Below, in pieces: positions 17,162-24,842 of a stretch of 64,000 nt of DNA (the stretch's first letter is position 1; each line of letters begins with the position of its first letter). The notes under the pieces are model-generated. The model made no database searches, was not told the origin of the DNA, and saw only the letters and a list, made by a program, of their open reading frames with translations. A program made the position numbers and the translations under genes. The DNA is from Robiginitomaculum sp. (GTDB lineage Bacteria > Pseudomonadota > Alphaproteobacteria > Caulobacterales > Maricaulaceae): the NCBI GenBank assembly GCA_021776525.1, contig JAJFFT010000006.1:639592-703591 (forward strand). Direction: 5' to 3'.

Positions 17162-17506
17162 ATGAAAGATACTCTTTATTTGCTGGCTCCGGGTTTTGCG
17201 GACAATGACCGGCGCGAATTTTGTCCCGAATGCGCTGAAATGTGGGGTGTGTTGTCCTATTTCCCGGCCATTAAGGAGGCATTGGATATCTGTTATCAGC
17301 CGATCGAGCGCCCTCGTGCCGATCTGGTTTCGCGTCTGGGCGAGCGGCATCAGAATTGTCCAACGCTTATCCTTGCCGATGACGCAGATGCGGGGCCGCA
17401 GGCGCGGGTCCGCGAAGCTGGCGGATACAGGTTCATCAACAATGCCCGCGATATCGCCAAATATTTTGCCCACCGGTATGGCACGCCTTACCCGCGCGGC
17501 TCTTGA
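17162..17506 (+). CDS. DUF3088 family protein
   Basis: The start at 17162 (MKDTLYLLAPGF) matches the family; an in-frame extension upstream would run through the helicase gene. The 114-residue protein has the pattern expected for DUF3088: an N-terminal FCPEC motif, central LILADDA, and GYRFINNARDIAKYFAHRYG near the end. The CxxC near the N-terminus and the beta-alpha arrangement recall a thioredoxin/glutaredoxin-like fold, but function is unknown. Likely cotranscribed with the helicase gene (4-bp gap). Confidence 0.85.
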   Translation: MKDTLYLLAPGFADNDRREFCPECAEMWGVLSYFPAIKEALDICYQPIERPRADLVSRLGERHQNCPTLILADDADAGPQARVREAGGYRFINNARDIAKYFAHRYGTPYPRGS

Positions 17507-17514
17507 GTTATGGC

Positions 17515-17748
17515 CTAAATCAGCATTTCCAGCGGCAGCAAATCCGGATGGTGGGTTTCAGGCTTATTGCGTACCAAAAGCCGCAAAAGGGTGGGGATGA
17601 AAAACAGAATCAACCCGATCCGAACAACCGATCCGATGCCGGTCACGCCGGTCAACGACAATGCGGGTGCAAGAAAAAACAACATTATCAATACGGCCAG
17701 CGTGATCAGAGCATTGCCGGTAAAGGGCGCATCGGCAAAGGCGTTCAA
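17515..17748 (-). CDS. Possible small membrane protein at the end of the Sel1 operon
   Basis: A 77-codon frame beginning with TTG, 22 bp after the stop of the preceding Sel1 gene. It encodes two strongly hydrophobic helices (about 12-33 and 42-62) and ends 8 bp from the convergent DUF3088 stop. There is no clear ribosome site at the TTG and no ATG, so the start is uncertain. The good fit into an otherwise empty gap and the membrane-like composition argue for a real gene, but the evidence is modest. Confidence 0.42.
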   Translation of the reverse strand: MNAFADAPFTGNALITLAVLIMLFFLAPALSLTGVTGIGSVVRIGLILFFIPTLLRLLVRNKPETHHPDLLPLEMLI

Positions 17749-17770
17749 GCGCTGGGTTATTGGGGCAAAT

Positions 17771-19195
17771 CTATTGCTCGCACGGTTTCAAGAAGAAATT
17801 GCGATCACTGTCATCACCGCCAGTCACAACAACTTTCAACACCTCTGGCTTAACCTGTTCCAGCATCAACCACCCATCGACCCAATTCGCCGGATGAACT
17901 TCGACATTGGTGTCATCAAGCGCGGTATAGGGCGCGGGCCCTTCTTCAAAGCCGTCAAACATAATGGTCGCGGCGGTATTGCCGATAATGGTGGCAATCA
18001 GCTCATTGCCTTTAAAGCTAAAAGTGGCATACCCACGGCCATCATGGTCGGCACAGGCATTGCCTAACAGGTCTGTGCTTTCCCGATAACCGCCTTTGCC
18101 ATCCTCTTCGACCACGCCCCATTTGCCGACAATCCAATTTGGTTTTTGAGGGACCTTTAAGGCTTGCGGCGTTATGCCAGCCTCATTTTTTAACGCATTC
18201 AATTTTCCTAAGGCGTCGCTGCGAACATATTGCCAGTCATTATCAATTAAAATGGCATCATCGCCGACACGATCCATGATATCCTGATAGAGATTTGCGG
18301 CGCGTTGCCGATCCTGCGTCACACCAAGACCAACATCATAGGCTTTGGCCAGTTCCAGCTCTGCCTTGAAATGTCCCAATTTCATGGCGCGCATATAATA
18401 CATGGCGGCCTGACCATGATCCGCATTATTCAAATAAGCGATGGCGGCGGCATATACGTTATCCATACCGCCTTGTGCAGCGGCCTTTAAGGCCCACTTA
18501 ATATGTTGATCTTTCTTCCACTGGCGTTGAGCGCTCTCATTTGCTGGCCAGTCTTTTAGGTTCTCTTTGGAGAAAATTTTTTGCGTCACTGCCGGACCAC
18601 CATAGCGGAACATAATGCCATAGGCGATTTGCGCCGGGGCATAGCCCTGATCGGCTGATAACTTTAGCCATTTAGCCTGATAGCGATAGCGCTCAAGTTT
18701 GTCTGAAAAACCAGAACCCAACTTTCTCATTTCGAATTGGGCCATGGCATTGCCGTTTTGTGCCGCCTTTTCAATAAACTCACGCCCTTCCTTTATTTGC
18801 TCTTCATTGCCGGCGCGGCGAATTAATTTAGCGAACTCGATTTTGCCTTCAATCATATTGTTATCCAGATACGGTTGCAGGATTTTCTGGATCAGAGCGT
18901 AATTTTTAACATCATAGGCATTTTTAATAGCCTTTTTATGCCAGGCCCAAGCTGTGGGCACGGATTGCGTTACACTATACCCACCAAGATAGAGATTACC
19001 GACCAGCCATTGCGCCTCGATAAACCCGGGCTTGGCATAGCTGTTGGCGTGGAGTAGCAAGATTTTGTAGGCCTTGGCATAGTCCTGCGCCTGATAGGCC
19101 TTGAAGCCATCCTCCATGGTCTCTTGCGCAAGGGCGGATGTTCCGGTCAGCGTTAATGCTAAGCCAATAACGAGTTTTATTAAAATTGACTTCAT
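17771..19195 (-). CDS. Exported Sel1-repeat protein with C-terminal beta-rich domain
   Basis: The 474-residue product has a Sec signal peptide cleaved near ALAQ. Residues 25-350 contain degenerate Sel1/TPR units, for example GNAMAQFEMRKLG and GHFKAELELAKAYDVGLGV. The last 120 residues are different: starting WIVGKWGVVEEDG and containing two Cys, they look like a small beta-barrel or lipocalin-like domain. Sel1 proteins usually act as scaffolds for protein complexes. The gene begins 4 bp after the preceding Sel1 lipoprotein gene and is part of the operon that runs from 24700 downwards. Confidence 0.85.
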   Translation of the reverse strand: MKSILIKLVIGLALTLTGTSALAQETMEDGFKAYQAQDYAKAYKILLLHANSYAKPGFIEAQWLVGNLYLGGYSVTQSVPTAWAWHKKAIKNAYDVKNYALIQKILQPYLDNNMIEGKIEFAKLIRRAGNEEQIKEGREFIEKAAQNGNAMAQFEMRKLGSGFSDKLERYRYQAKWLKLSADQGYAPAQIAYGIMFRYGGPAVTQKIFSKENLKDWPANESAQRQWKKDQHIKWALKAAAQGGMDNVYAAAIAYLNNADHGQAAMYYMRAMKLGHFKAELELAKAYDVGLGVTQDRQRAANLYQDIMDRVGDDAILIDNDWQYVRSDALGKLNALKNEAGITPQALKVPQKPNWIVGKWGVVEEDGKGGYRESTDLLGNACADHDGRGYATFSFKGNELIATIIGNTAATIMFDGFEEGPAPYTALDDTNVEVHPANWVDGWLMLEQVKPEVLKVVVTGGDDSDRNFFLKPCEQ

Positions 19196-19199
19196 GATC

Positions 19200-19895
19200 C
19201 TATTCCAGACCTTTCAGACCTTGCACCGCATCGCGCCAGCCGGCATCAGCGGATTTTTGCATCCATGATTTTGCGGCCATCAAGTCCTCATCCACGTCCA
19301 GGCCGTATTGATAACGAATGGCCAGCTTGTACATGGCGGCGGGCTGGCCCTGATCAGCCGCCGTTTTTAGCCATTTCAGCGCGGCGCTCTGGTCGGTGCC
19401 ATAAAGCTTGTCTGCGCCCAGATAGTCCTCGGCAATAAGAAAGGCGGCTTCGCCGGAAAGGGGATAGGTCAAGCCGCTTAAGGTCTGGTGCTGTTCGTCC
19501 ATGGCGTTTTGCGCCGCATTTTCCAGCCAGTCTCGATATATGGCCTTGTCTGCATCAGAGGCGTGCCCTTCAGCACTTTTAATATGGGCCACATAGACTT
19601 GCGCATGGACATTGCCGGCCTGCGCCAGCTTTTGCAAAGCTTCATCACTTTTTGCGCCAGACAACAGCGCCTTTTGAAAGGCGGCGCGTGGATCGCCCGC
19701 TGTTACGGCCTTTTGCAGTTTATCCTTGTCGGCTTTCAGCTTGCGCCGCACTTGCCCTTCAAGCTTTTTCATCGCGGCTTCATCGTTCTGCGCAGCTTTT
19801 TGCACGGTGTCTTGTGTGCTTTGCGTGTCTGCACTGCCACCACAGGCCGTGAGCACAAGTCCGGTTATCAGGGGCATCCATAAGTGTTTCATCAT
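19200..19895 (-). CDS. Sel1-repeat lipoprotein
   Basis: Tandem ATG codons at 19895 and 19892 follow an AAGGA ribosome site; either may be used. The signal peptide ends in the lipobox LTAC, so the 231-residue product is probably a lipoprotein. A charged helical region (about 25-75) precedes Sel1 units such as GNVHAQVYVAHIKSAEG and GQPAAMYKLAIRYQYGLDV. It lies between two other members of the Sel1 operon with gaps of 4 and 17 bp. Confidence 0.87.
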   Translation of the reverse strand: MMKHLWMPLITGLVLTACGGSADTQSTQDTVQKAAQNDEAAMKKLEGQVRRKLKADKDKLQKAVTAGDPRAAFQKALLSGAKSDEALQKLAQAGNVHAQVYVAHIKSAEGHASDADKAIYRDWLENAAQNAMDEQHQTLSGLTYPLSGEAAFLIAEDYLGADKLYGTDQSAALKWLKTAADQGQPAAMYKLAIRYQYGLDVDEDLMAAKSWMQKSADAGWRDAVQGLKGLE

Positions 19896-19912
19896 TTGTC
19901 CTTTTCGCGCGG

Positions 19913-20725
19913 TTATTCTTCCAGCCAGTTATAGATAAAGTCCGGGATTTGGTCATGATTGTATTTGTCCAGGCGTTTCAGCCCGCCAAAATAAATACGT
20001 TTCACAGTGGTGAATTCGGCTTCTGTCAGGCCTTCATTTGCTACGCCATAACGCGCCGAAAGTTCTTCGCGCAAGGGTTTATAGGCATTGCTGATTTTAG
20101 ATTTTTCCCAGCTTGGCTGAAATTTTATGGCGACGAATTCCTCAATACCATCGCGCTTTTTTGGATCTTGGTCATAGATCTGCACCAATTGCTTCATGGG
20201 CGGAGCGGCTAGCCCCCAAAAAGCATCTGATGGCTCGTTTCTGGGGGTTTTCTGGCATTGCGTATAAAACCGGGTGGTCTGTTCTCGGAAATCGAAAAAT
20301 GGATTCGCCGGTTCCAGCTCTTTTGAAACCGATCTAAATAAAGCCATGGCACTTTTCACAACACCGCAAGCCTCATCGTTTTTAACCCCAAGGCGCACCG
20401 CATTCCATTTTGCCTGATGGTAAGCGGCACTGGCCGCATAAAGCATCCAATGGTCCAGCTCGTTGTTCTGGGACCATGAAATCGTCTTCCCGTCTTTTTT
20501 GGCCTGTTCGATTATTACGGCCAGGGGCTGGCCATGATTATAGGCGAATATTTTTGCCTCCCCGCAGGCATTTTCCAGCTCTGGGATCGGCGCGGAATTG
20601 ATGGGGCCAATACAGGTTTCATACGTGGAGGGGACTTCCAACTCGTCGGCAAAGGCTGTTGATGACAGGCATAGTCCAAGCGTGAGAATAAGAGAGGCGC
20701 GGGCGAATTTGTGAGGGGCAACCAT
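19913..20725 (-). CDS. Exported protein of unknown function within the Sel1 operon
   Basis: The start is set at 20725 because it gives a good signal peptide (MVAPHKFARASLILTLGLCL, cleavage near AFA) and leaves a 10-bp gap to the preceding stop; an ATG at 20779 lies inside the upstream gene. The mature part has four cysteines (in YETCIG, ENACGE, DEACGV and YTQCQK), likely paired in the periplasm, and is mostly helical. No Sel1 consensus and no known domain are recognised. It is the only clearly non-Sel1 exported product of the operon, so it may be the client or partner of the Sel1 scaffolds. That is inference from position. Confidence 0.8.
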   Translation of the reverse strand: MVAPHKFARASLILTLGLCLSSTAFADELEVPSTYETCIGPINSAPIPELENACGEAKIFAYNHGQPLAVIIEQAKKDGKTISWSQNNELDHWMLYAASAAYHQAKWNAVRLGVKNDEACGVVKSAMALFRSVSKELEPANPFFDFREQTTRFYTQCQKTPRNEPSDAFWGLAAPPMKQLVQIYDQDPKKRDGIEEFVAIKFQPSWEKSKISNAYKPLREELSARYGVANEGLTEAEFTTVKRIYFGGLKRLDKYNHDQIPDFIYNWLEE

Positions 20726-20735
20726 CGCCAGCCCG

Positions 20736-21377
20736 TTATTCCACGCCGAGTTGTTCAAGGGCGGCAATGGCATCGCCATAGCCCTGGTCGGCGGCTTTTT
20801 TAATCCAGCTTATGCCCGTATCCGTATCGGCTTCCCGGCCTTGCCCGTTATAATACATCACCCCCAAATTGTGTTGGGCGGCGGCATAGCCCTGATCGGC
20901 TGCGGCTGTGTACCATTTCAGGGCTTGGCTGTCGGACTGTTCTACCCCTTCACCTTTGTCATACATGAATGCGAGATTGTATTGCGCTTCCAACATGCCT
21001 TGCTCGGCGGCTTTTTCATACCAATAGGCGGCGGTTTTTGAGGACTTTTCAACGCCCTGAGCATTGTCATACATCAGGCCAAGATTGTATTGCGAATGCT
21101 TCATGCCCTGTTTGGCGGCGGCTGTGTACCATTTGAACGCCAGAGCATCAGATTGCTCTACGCCTGTGCCGTTATCATAAAATACGCCCAGATTATGCTG
21201 GGCCTCTATATTGCCTGCTTGGGCCGCCTTTTCGAACCATTTTGCCGCTTTGGCATAATCTTTGGCTTGGTAGGCCTTGATGGCGTTTTCATAGGGGCCA
21301 GCAAAGGCCGACACGGGTAACAGCCCACATAGTGCGGCAACCATCATGCCCATGACCCATTTGTGTATGATTTTCAT
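20736..21377 (-). CDS. Exported Sel1-repeat protein, four clean repeats
   Basis: A signal peptide (cleavage near AFAG) precedes a 187-residue mature protein. It contains four well-kept 36-residue Sel1 units, each of the form GxxxAQxNLGxMYxNGxGVE...WYxxAA, with short caps at both ends. This is the most regular repeat protein of the cluster. It is 213 residues long and sits third in the run, 18 bp after the preceding gene. Probably a periplasmic scaffold. Confidence 0.9.
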   Translation of the reverse strand: MKIIHKWVMGMMVAALCGLLPVSAFAGPYENAIKAYQAKDYAKAAKWFEKAAQAGNIEAQHNLGVFYDNGTGVEQSDALAFKWYTAAAKQGMKHSQYNLGLMYDNAQGVEKSSKTAAYWYEKAAEQGMLEAQYNLAFMYDKGEGVEQSDSQALKWYTAAADQGYAAAQHNLGVMYYNGQGREADTDTGISWIKKAADQGYGDAIAALEQLGVE

Positions 21378-21395
21378 AGCTTTGTCCTACTCATT

Positions 21396-22802
21396 TTATC
21401 GACTCACATTCGAGCCAAGGCAGCGCGTTGGCGGTTTGTAGCTATAAGTGTGATACTGGCCACTACGCCGGGCGGCTTCCAGATTTCCGCGATAGGCCAA
21501 TTTATCACACTCGCGCTTTTGGCGGGCCACTCTGGCTTTAATTGCGTCCAAATTGGCCACCATCTGATCCCAGCGGGCCTCTCTCATAGCTTTATCTTTA
21601 TAGAATTTAAGCACGGATTTGGCATCAGAATTGCCCATGTCAGCGGCGACCTGATAGAGCTGTAAGGCTTTTTCCTTGTCCTGTTCCACACCGTGTCCAT
21701 CATCATACATGGTGGCAAACATATAGACGCCCTCGGGGTCGTCTTCATAAACAGCGCTGGTATACAGACGGTAGGCCTCGGTATAATTGCGGGGCATGCC
21801 AAGCCCGTAATTATACATATCGCCCAAAGCCACCATGGCCTCGGAATTCTCCCGACTAACGGCCAGCTCATACCAGGCTTTTGCCTGTTTATAGTCCTGT
21901 ACGTTTTTGGCGCCTTTATAGACATGGCCCAGATTGACCATGGCGGCGACATCGCCAGCCAAGGCGCGTTTTTTCCATACTGTGATGGCGCCCTTATAGT
22001 CTTTTTTCAAGTAAGCGATATAAGCCTCATCGCCCAGCTTATCATTGGTAATGCCTAACGCTTCCAGTTTCTCTTTGGCATAGTCACTGCCCATGGCGGC
22101 GGCTTGTTTATAAAGCTCAATACCTTGTTTTTTATCGGTATTTACACCCTTGCCATAATAGTACATTTCGCCCAGAAAGGCGCGGCCCTTGGCATCGCCA
22201 TTATCGGCGGCATCGGCATAAAGCTTGGCGGCTTTACGATAATCCTTTTTTGTCCCTTCTCCGTTTTCATACATGATGCCCAGGGATGTCCGACCTGAAT
22301 TATTGCCGTAATCAGCCGATTTTTGGTACCATTTCAGCGCCTTGGCATAGGACCTTTTGACCCCATCAGCATTTTTATAGGCATAGCCCACATCATAGGC
22401 GGCTTTCTTGTGGCCTTGCTTGGCGGCGGCCAGATACCAGGTAAATGCCGCTTTATGGTCCTTAGGTGTTCCATCCCCGAAATAGTATAATTTGGCCAAT
22501 TCATACTGGCTGTCCACATCACCATTACGGGCGGAGCGATCATACCAGTAAAATGCTTTTTCGTAGGATTTCTCTACGCCCTGCCCCTTGCGATAAAACG
22601 TGCCCATATACCATTGCGCATCATCATTATCAGCTTCGGCCAAGGGCCGGAAAAGGGCAACGGCCTTGCTATACTCTTTGGCACGAGAGGCCTTTGCGGC
22701 ATCTTCATAGGGGCCGGATAAAGCCGCCGTTGGTATAAGGGCGCACAGCATGAATATTAGCGCCCCTGCGCCCCATTTTCTTACCTGATATGTGATTGTC
22801 AT
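21396..22802 (-). CDS. Exported Sel1-repeat protein, about nine repeats
   Basis: The ATG at 22802 is chosen: it overlaps the upstream stop (ATGA) and lies 6 bp after a GGAG; ATGs further upstream are inside the previous gene. The 468-residue product has a signal peptide (cleavage near ALSG) whose mature start GPYEDAAKASRAKEY resembles that of the next gene (GPYENAIKAYQAKDY), pointing to duplication. About nine Sel1 units follow, then a basic C-terminal tail with two Cys. Confidence 0.9.
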   Translation of the reverse strand: MTITYQVRKWGAGALIFMLCALIPTAALSGPYEDAAKASRAKEYSKAVALFRPLAEADNDDAQWYMGTFYRKGQGVEKSYEKAFYWYDRSARNGDVDSQYELAKLYYFGDGTPKDHKAAFTWYLAAAKQGHKKAAYDVGYAYKNADGVKRSYAKALKWYQKSADYGNNSGRTSLGIMYENGEGTKKDYRKAAKLYADAADNGDAKGRAFLGEMYYYGKGVNTDKKQGIELYKQAAAMGSDYAKEKLEALGITNDKLGDEAYIAYLKKDYKGAITVWKKRALAGDVAAMVNLGHVYKGAKNVQDYKQAKAWYELAVSRENSEAMVALGDMYNYGLGMPRNYTEAYRLYTSAVYEDDPEGVYMFATMYDDGHGVEQDKEKALQLYQVAADMGNSDAKSVLKFYKDKAMREARWDQMVANLDAIKARVARQKRECDKLAYRGNLEAARRSGQYHTYSYKPPTRCLGSNVSR

Positions 22803-24700
22803 GGACATCTCCAAGTGCCACTGGTGTCGTGATAGCCCCAGGCGTTTTTGCCGGGGTTGGCCCGACACGCCTTGCCGCGTGCTTGGTTGATGGCCTTAAA
22901 ACCCCAAGGGTCATCGCCGCGCTCTTTTGCTCTACGCGCACGCATTGCCGCCATTGAGCGCTTTTTCTGGGCCTTGTAATCAGCCTGTGATTTGCCGCTG
23001 GCGATATCGGCGAGGGCCTGTTCTGCGTCCGCATAGTCATGGGTATACGCTTTTTCGTACCAGATTTTGGCTTTTTCAAACTTGCCGTTCTTCTCATAGA
23101 TAACACCGCGCCAGTATTCGGCTTCGGGATAGCCACTTTCCGACGCGTGTTTGAACCATTTATCTCGTTCATTGGCATTGGCGGTGACGCTTTCGCCATA
23201 TTCATACATCTGCCCCAGCAAGGTTTGCGCGATAGGTAGACCGCCAGTGGCCGCTTTTTTCAGCCAATCAAAACCCGTGTTTTCATTTTTTGAAACGCCG
23301 GTGCCGCCTCTATAGAGAAGGCTAAGGGTGTACATGCCCGAAAGGTCACCGCCCTCCGCGCCTTTTTGCACCCACTGCGCCCCAGTTTCATAGTTTTGCG
23401 CCACACCGCGCCCGGCAAGATACATTTTGCCAAGCCGGACCGCGCCCAGTGCAGAACCCAGATCGGCGGCACGACGATAGAGTTTGGCTGCACGTGTGCT
23501 ATCTTGAGCAACACCGCGCCCTTCATCGGCTAGCTGGCCCAGGCTGACCATGGCATCGGGATAATCCTGATCAACGGCCATCTGGTAAAGCTTGGCCGCA
23601 ACCTGGTCGTTTTGCGGAACGCCCAGGCCTTTCTCGACCATATCGCCAAGCCCGAACTGGGCGGCGGCCAGGCCCGCCTCAACGGCTTTTTCATAAAGGC
23701 CAACGGCCTTTTTATAATTAGTTTGCACACTGCGACCATTGGCATACATGAACCCAAGATTGGCTGACCCTGTTGGCTCATCCTGATCTGCGGCCTTTTG
23801 AAACAGCGCAAAGGCTTTTGCATCGTCCTGTTTCACGCCCTTGCCCTGTAAATAGGCAAGGCCCAGCGCACTTTGCGCTTTGGGGTGGTTTTGCGTGGCG
23901 GCCTTTTCAAACCATTGGGCGGCGGCTTTGTCGCTTTGCCGCCCGCCCTGACCCAGTTGCGCCATGGTGCCAACGGTAAACTGAGACTTGGCATCACCGG
24001 CCTTGGCCTCTTTTTCAAGTGTTTTTCGCGCCTTTTTGAAATCGCCCTTGGCGTAGGCCGTCATGCCTTTCAGGTATCCGGCACTGCCGGCGCCAGAGGC
24101 CAATTCATCATTGACCGCAGCCAGCATTTTTGCCGCTTCGGCATTACCTTGTGCTACGGCCATTTGCAGGTATTTCTGGGCCTTTTTCATGTCTTTCAGC
24201 ACGCCATTGCCCATGCCGTATTGCACGCCGATATAAAGCTGGCCGTAAGCAGAGCCGCCATCAGCTGCCAACTTGTTCCATTTGGCGGCGCGTGCCGGGT
24301 CTTTGGGTATGCCGGATGTCCCCAGATACAAGAGCATGCCCAGCGATTGCTGCGCATCAACATAACCGTTTTCACCCGCTTTTTCCCACCAAAGGGCCGC
24401 CTTTTGGGCATCCTGTTTGAAATAAATACCCTGGCTGTACATATAACCTAGGGTAAACTGTGCCCGTGCATGGCCGTTTTGGGCCAGTGGTAGCCAGATA
24501 TCGACGGCACGTTTGTCATTGCCGCTGTTTTTAGCGCGCAAACCGTCCTGAAAGGTGCCAATTTCGACCGCTTTATCGCGTTCGGCGCGCTCGGCATCGG
24601 TCAGTGTGATGCTTGGTTCTTGCGCCCATGCCGGGAAAGCGGCTGGGCTGGTCAAAGCACACAGTGCAACACTGAGACTCAATATGGTTTTGCGGCCCAT
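22799..24700 (-). CDS. Large exported Sel1-repeat protein, first gene of the operon
   Basis: A 633-residue protein with a signal peptide (cleavage near AWAQ) and about a dozen Sel1 units, such as GHARAQFTLGYMYSQG and NHPKAQSALGLAYLQGKGVK. A spacer without the consensus (about 205-240) divides the repeats into two groups. The last 65 residues are strongly basic (KRSMAAMRARRAKERG) and carry two Cys, suggesting a surface- or nucleic-acid/polymer-binding tail. It is the first gene of the minus-strand operon and is translationally coupled to the next one. Confidence 0.9.
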   Translation of the reverse strand: MGRKTILSLSVALCALTSPAAFPAWAQEPSITLTDAERAERDKAVEIGTFQDGLRAKNSGNDKRAVDIWLPLAQNGHARAQFTLGYMYSQGIYFKQDAQKAALWWEKAGENGYVDAQQSLGMLLYLGTSGIPKDPARAAKWNKLAADGGSAYGQLYIGVQYGMGNGVLKDMKKAQKYLQMAVAQGNAEAAKMLAAVNDELASGAGSAGYLKGMTAYAKGDFKKARKTLEKEAKAGDAKSQFTVGTMAQLGQGGRQSDKAAAQWFEKAATQNHPKAQSALGLAYLQGKGVKQDDAKAFALFQKAADQDEPTGSANLGFMYANGRSVQTNYKKAVGLYEKAVEAGLAAAQFGLGDMVEKGLGVPQNDQVAAKLYQMAVDQDYPDAMVSLGQLADEGRGVAQDSTRAAKLYRRAADLGSALGAVRLGKMYLAGRGVAQNYETGAQWVQKGAEGGDLSGMYTLSLLYRGGTGVSKNENTGFDWLKKAATGGLPIAQTLLGQMYEYGESVTANANERDKWFKHASESGYPEAEYWRGVIYEKNGKFEKAKIWYEKAYTHDYADAEQALADIASGKSQADYKAQKKRSMAAMRARRAKERGDDPWGFKAINQARGKACRANPGKNAWGYHDTSGTWRCP

Positions 24701-24799
24701 GTTTGGCTCCTATTTCTTTTTTTGAACAGCACAAAGACCAGCACGCATATGTCCCCGCGTGCGGTCCCCCCATCCTGATTATGTCTATAATGTAAAGCG

Positions 24800-24840
24800 C
24801 CGAACCTGCTTGTGCTTCACCCCTGGGGGGTAAAGTTCGG
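24800..24840 (-). terminator. Nested hairpin after the LuxR-hydrolase gene
   Basis: CCGAAC/GTTCGG arms enclose an inner ACCCC/GGGGT hairpin, directly downstream of the minus-strand stop at 24843. There is no good T-run, so it may be a weak or Rho-assisted terminator that separates this gene from the Sel1 operon. Confidence 0.4.
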
Positions 24841-24842
24841 GC

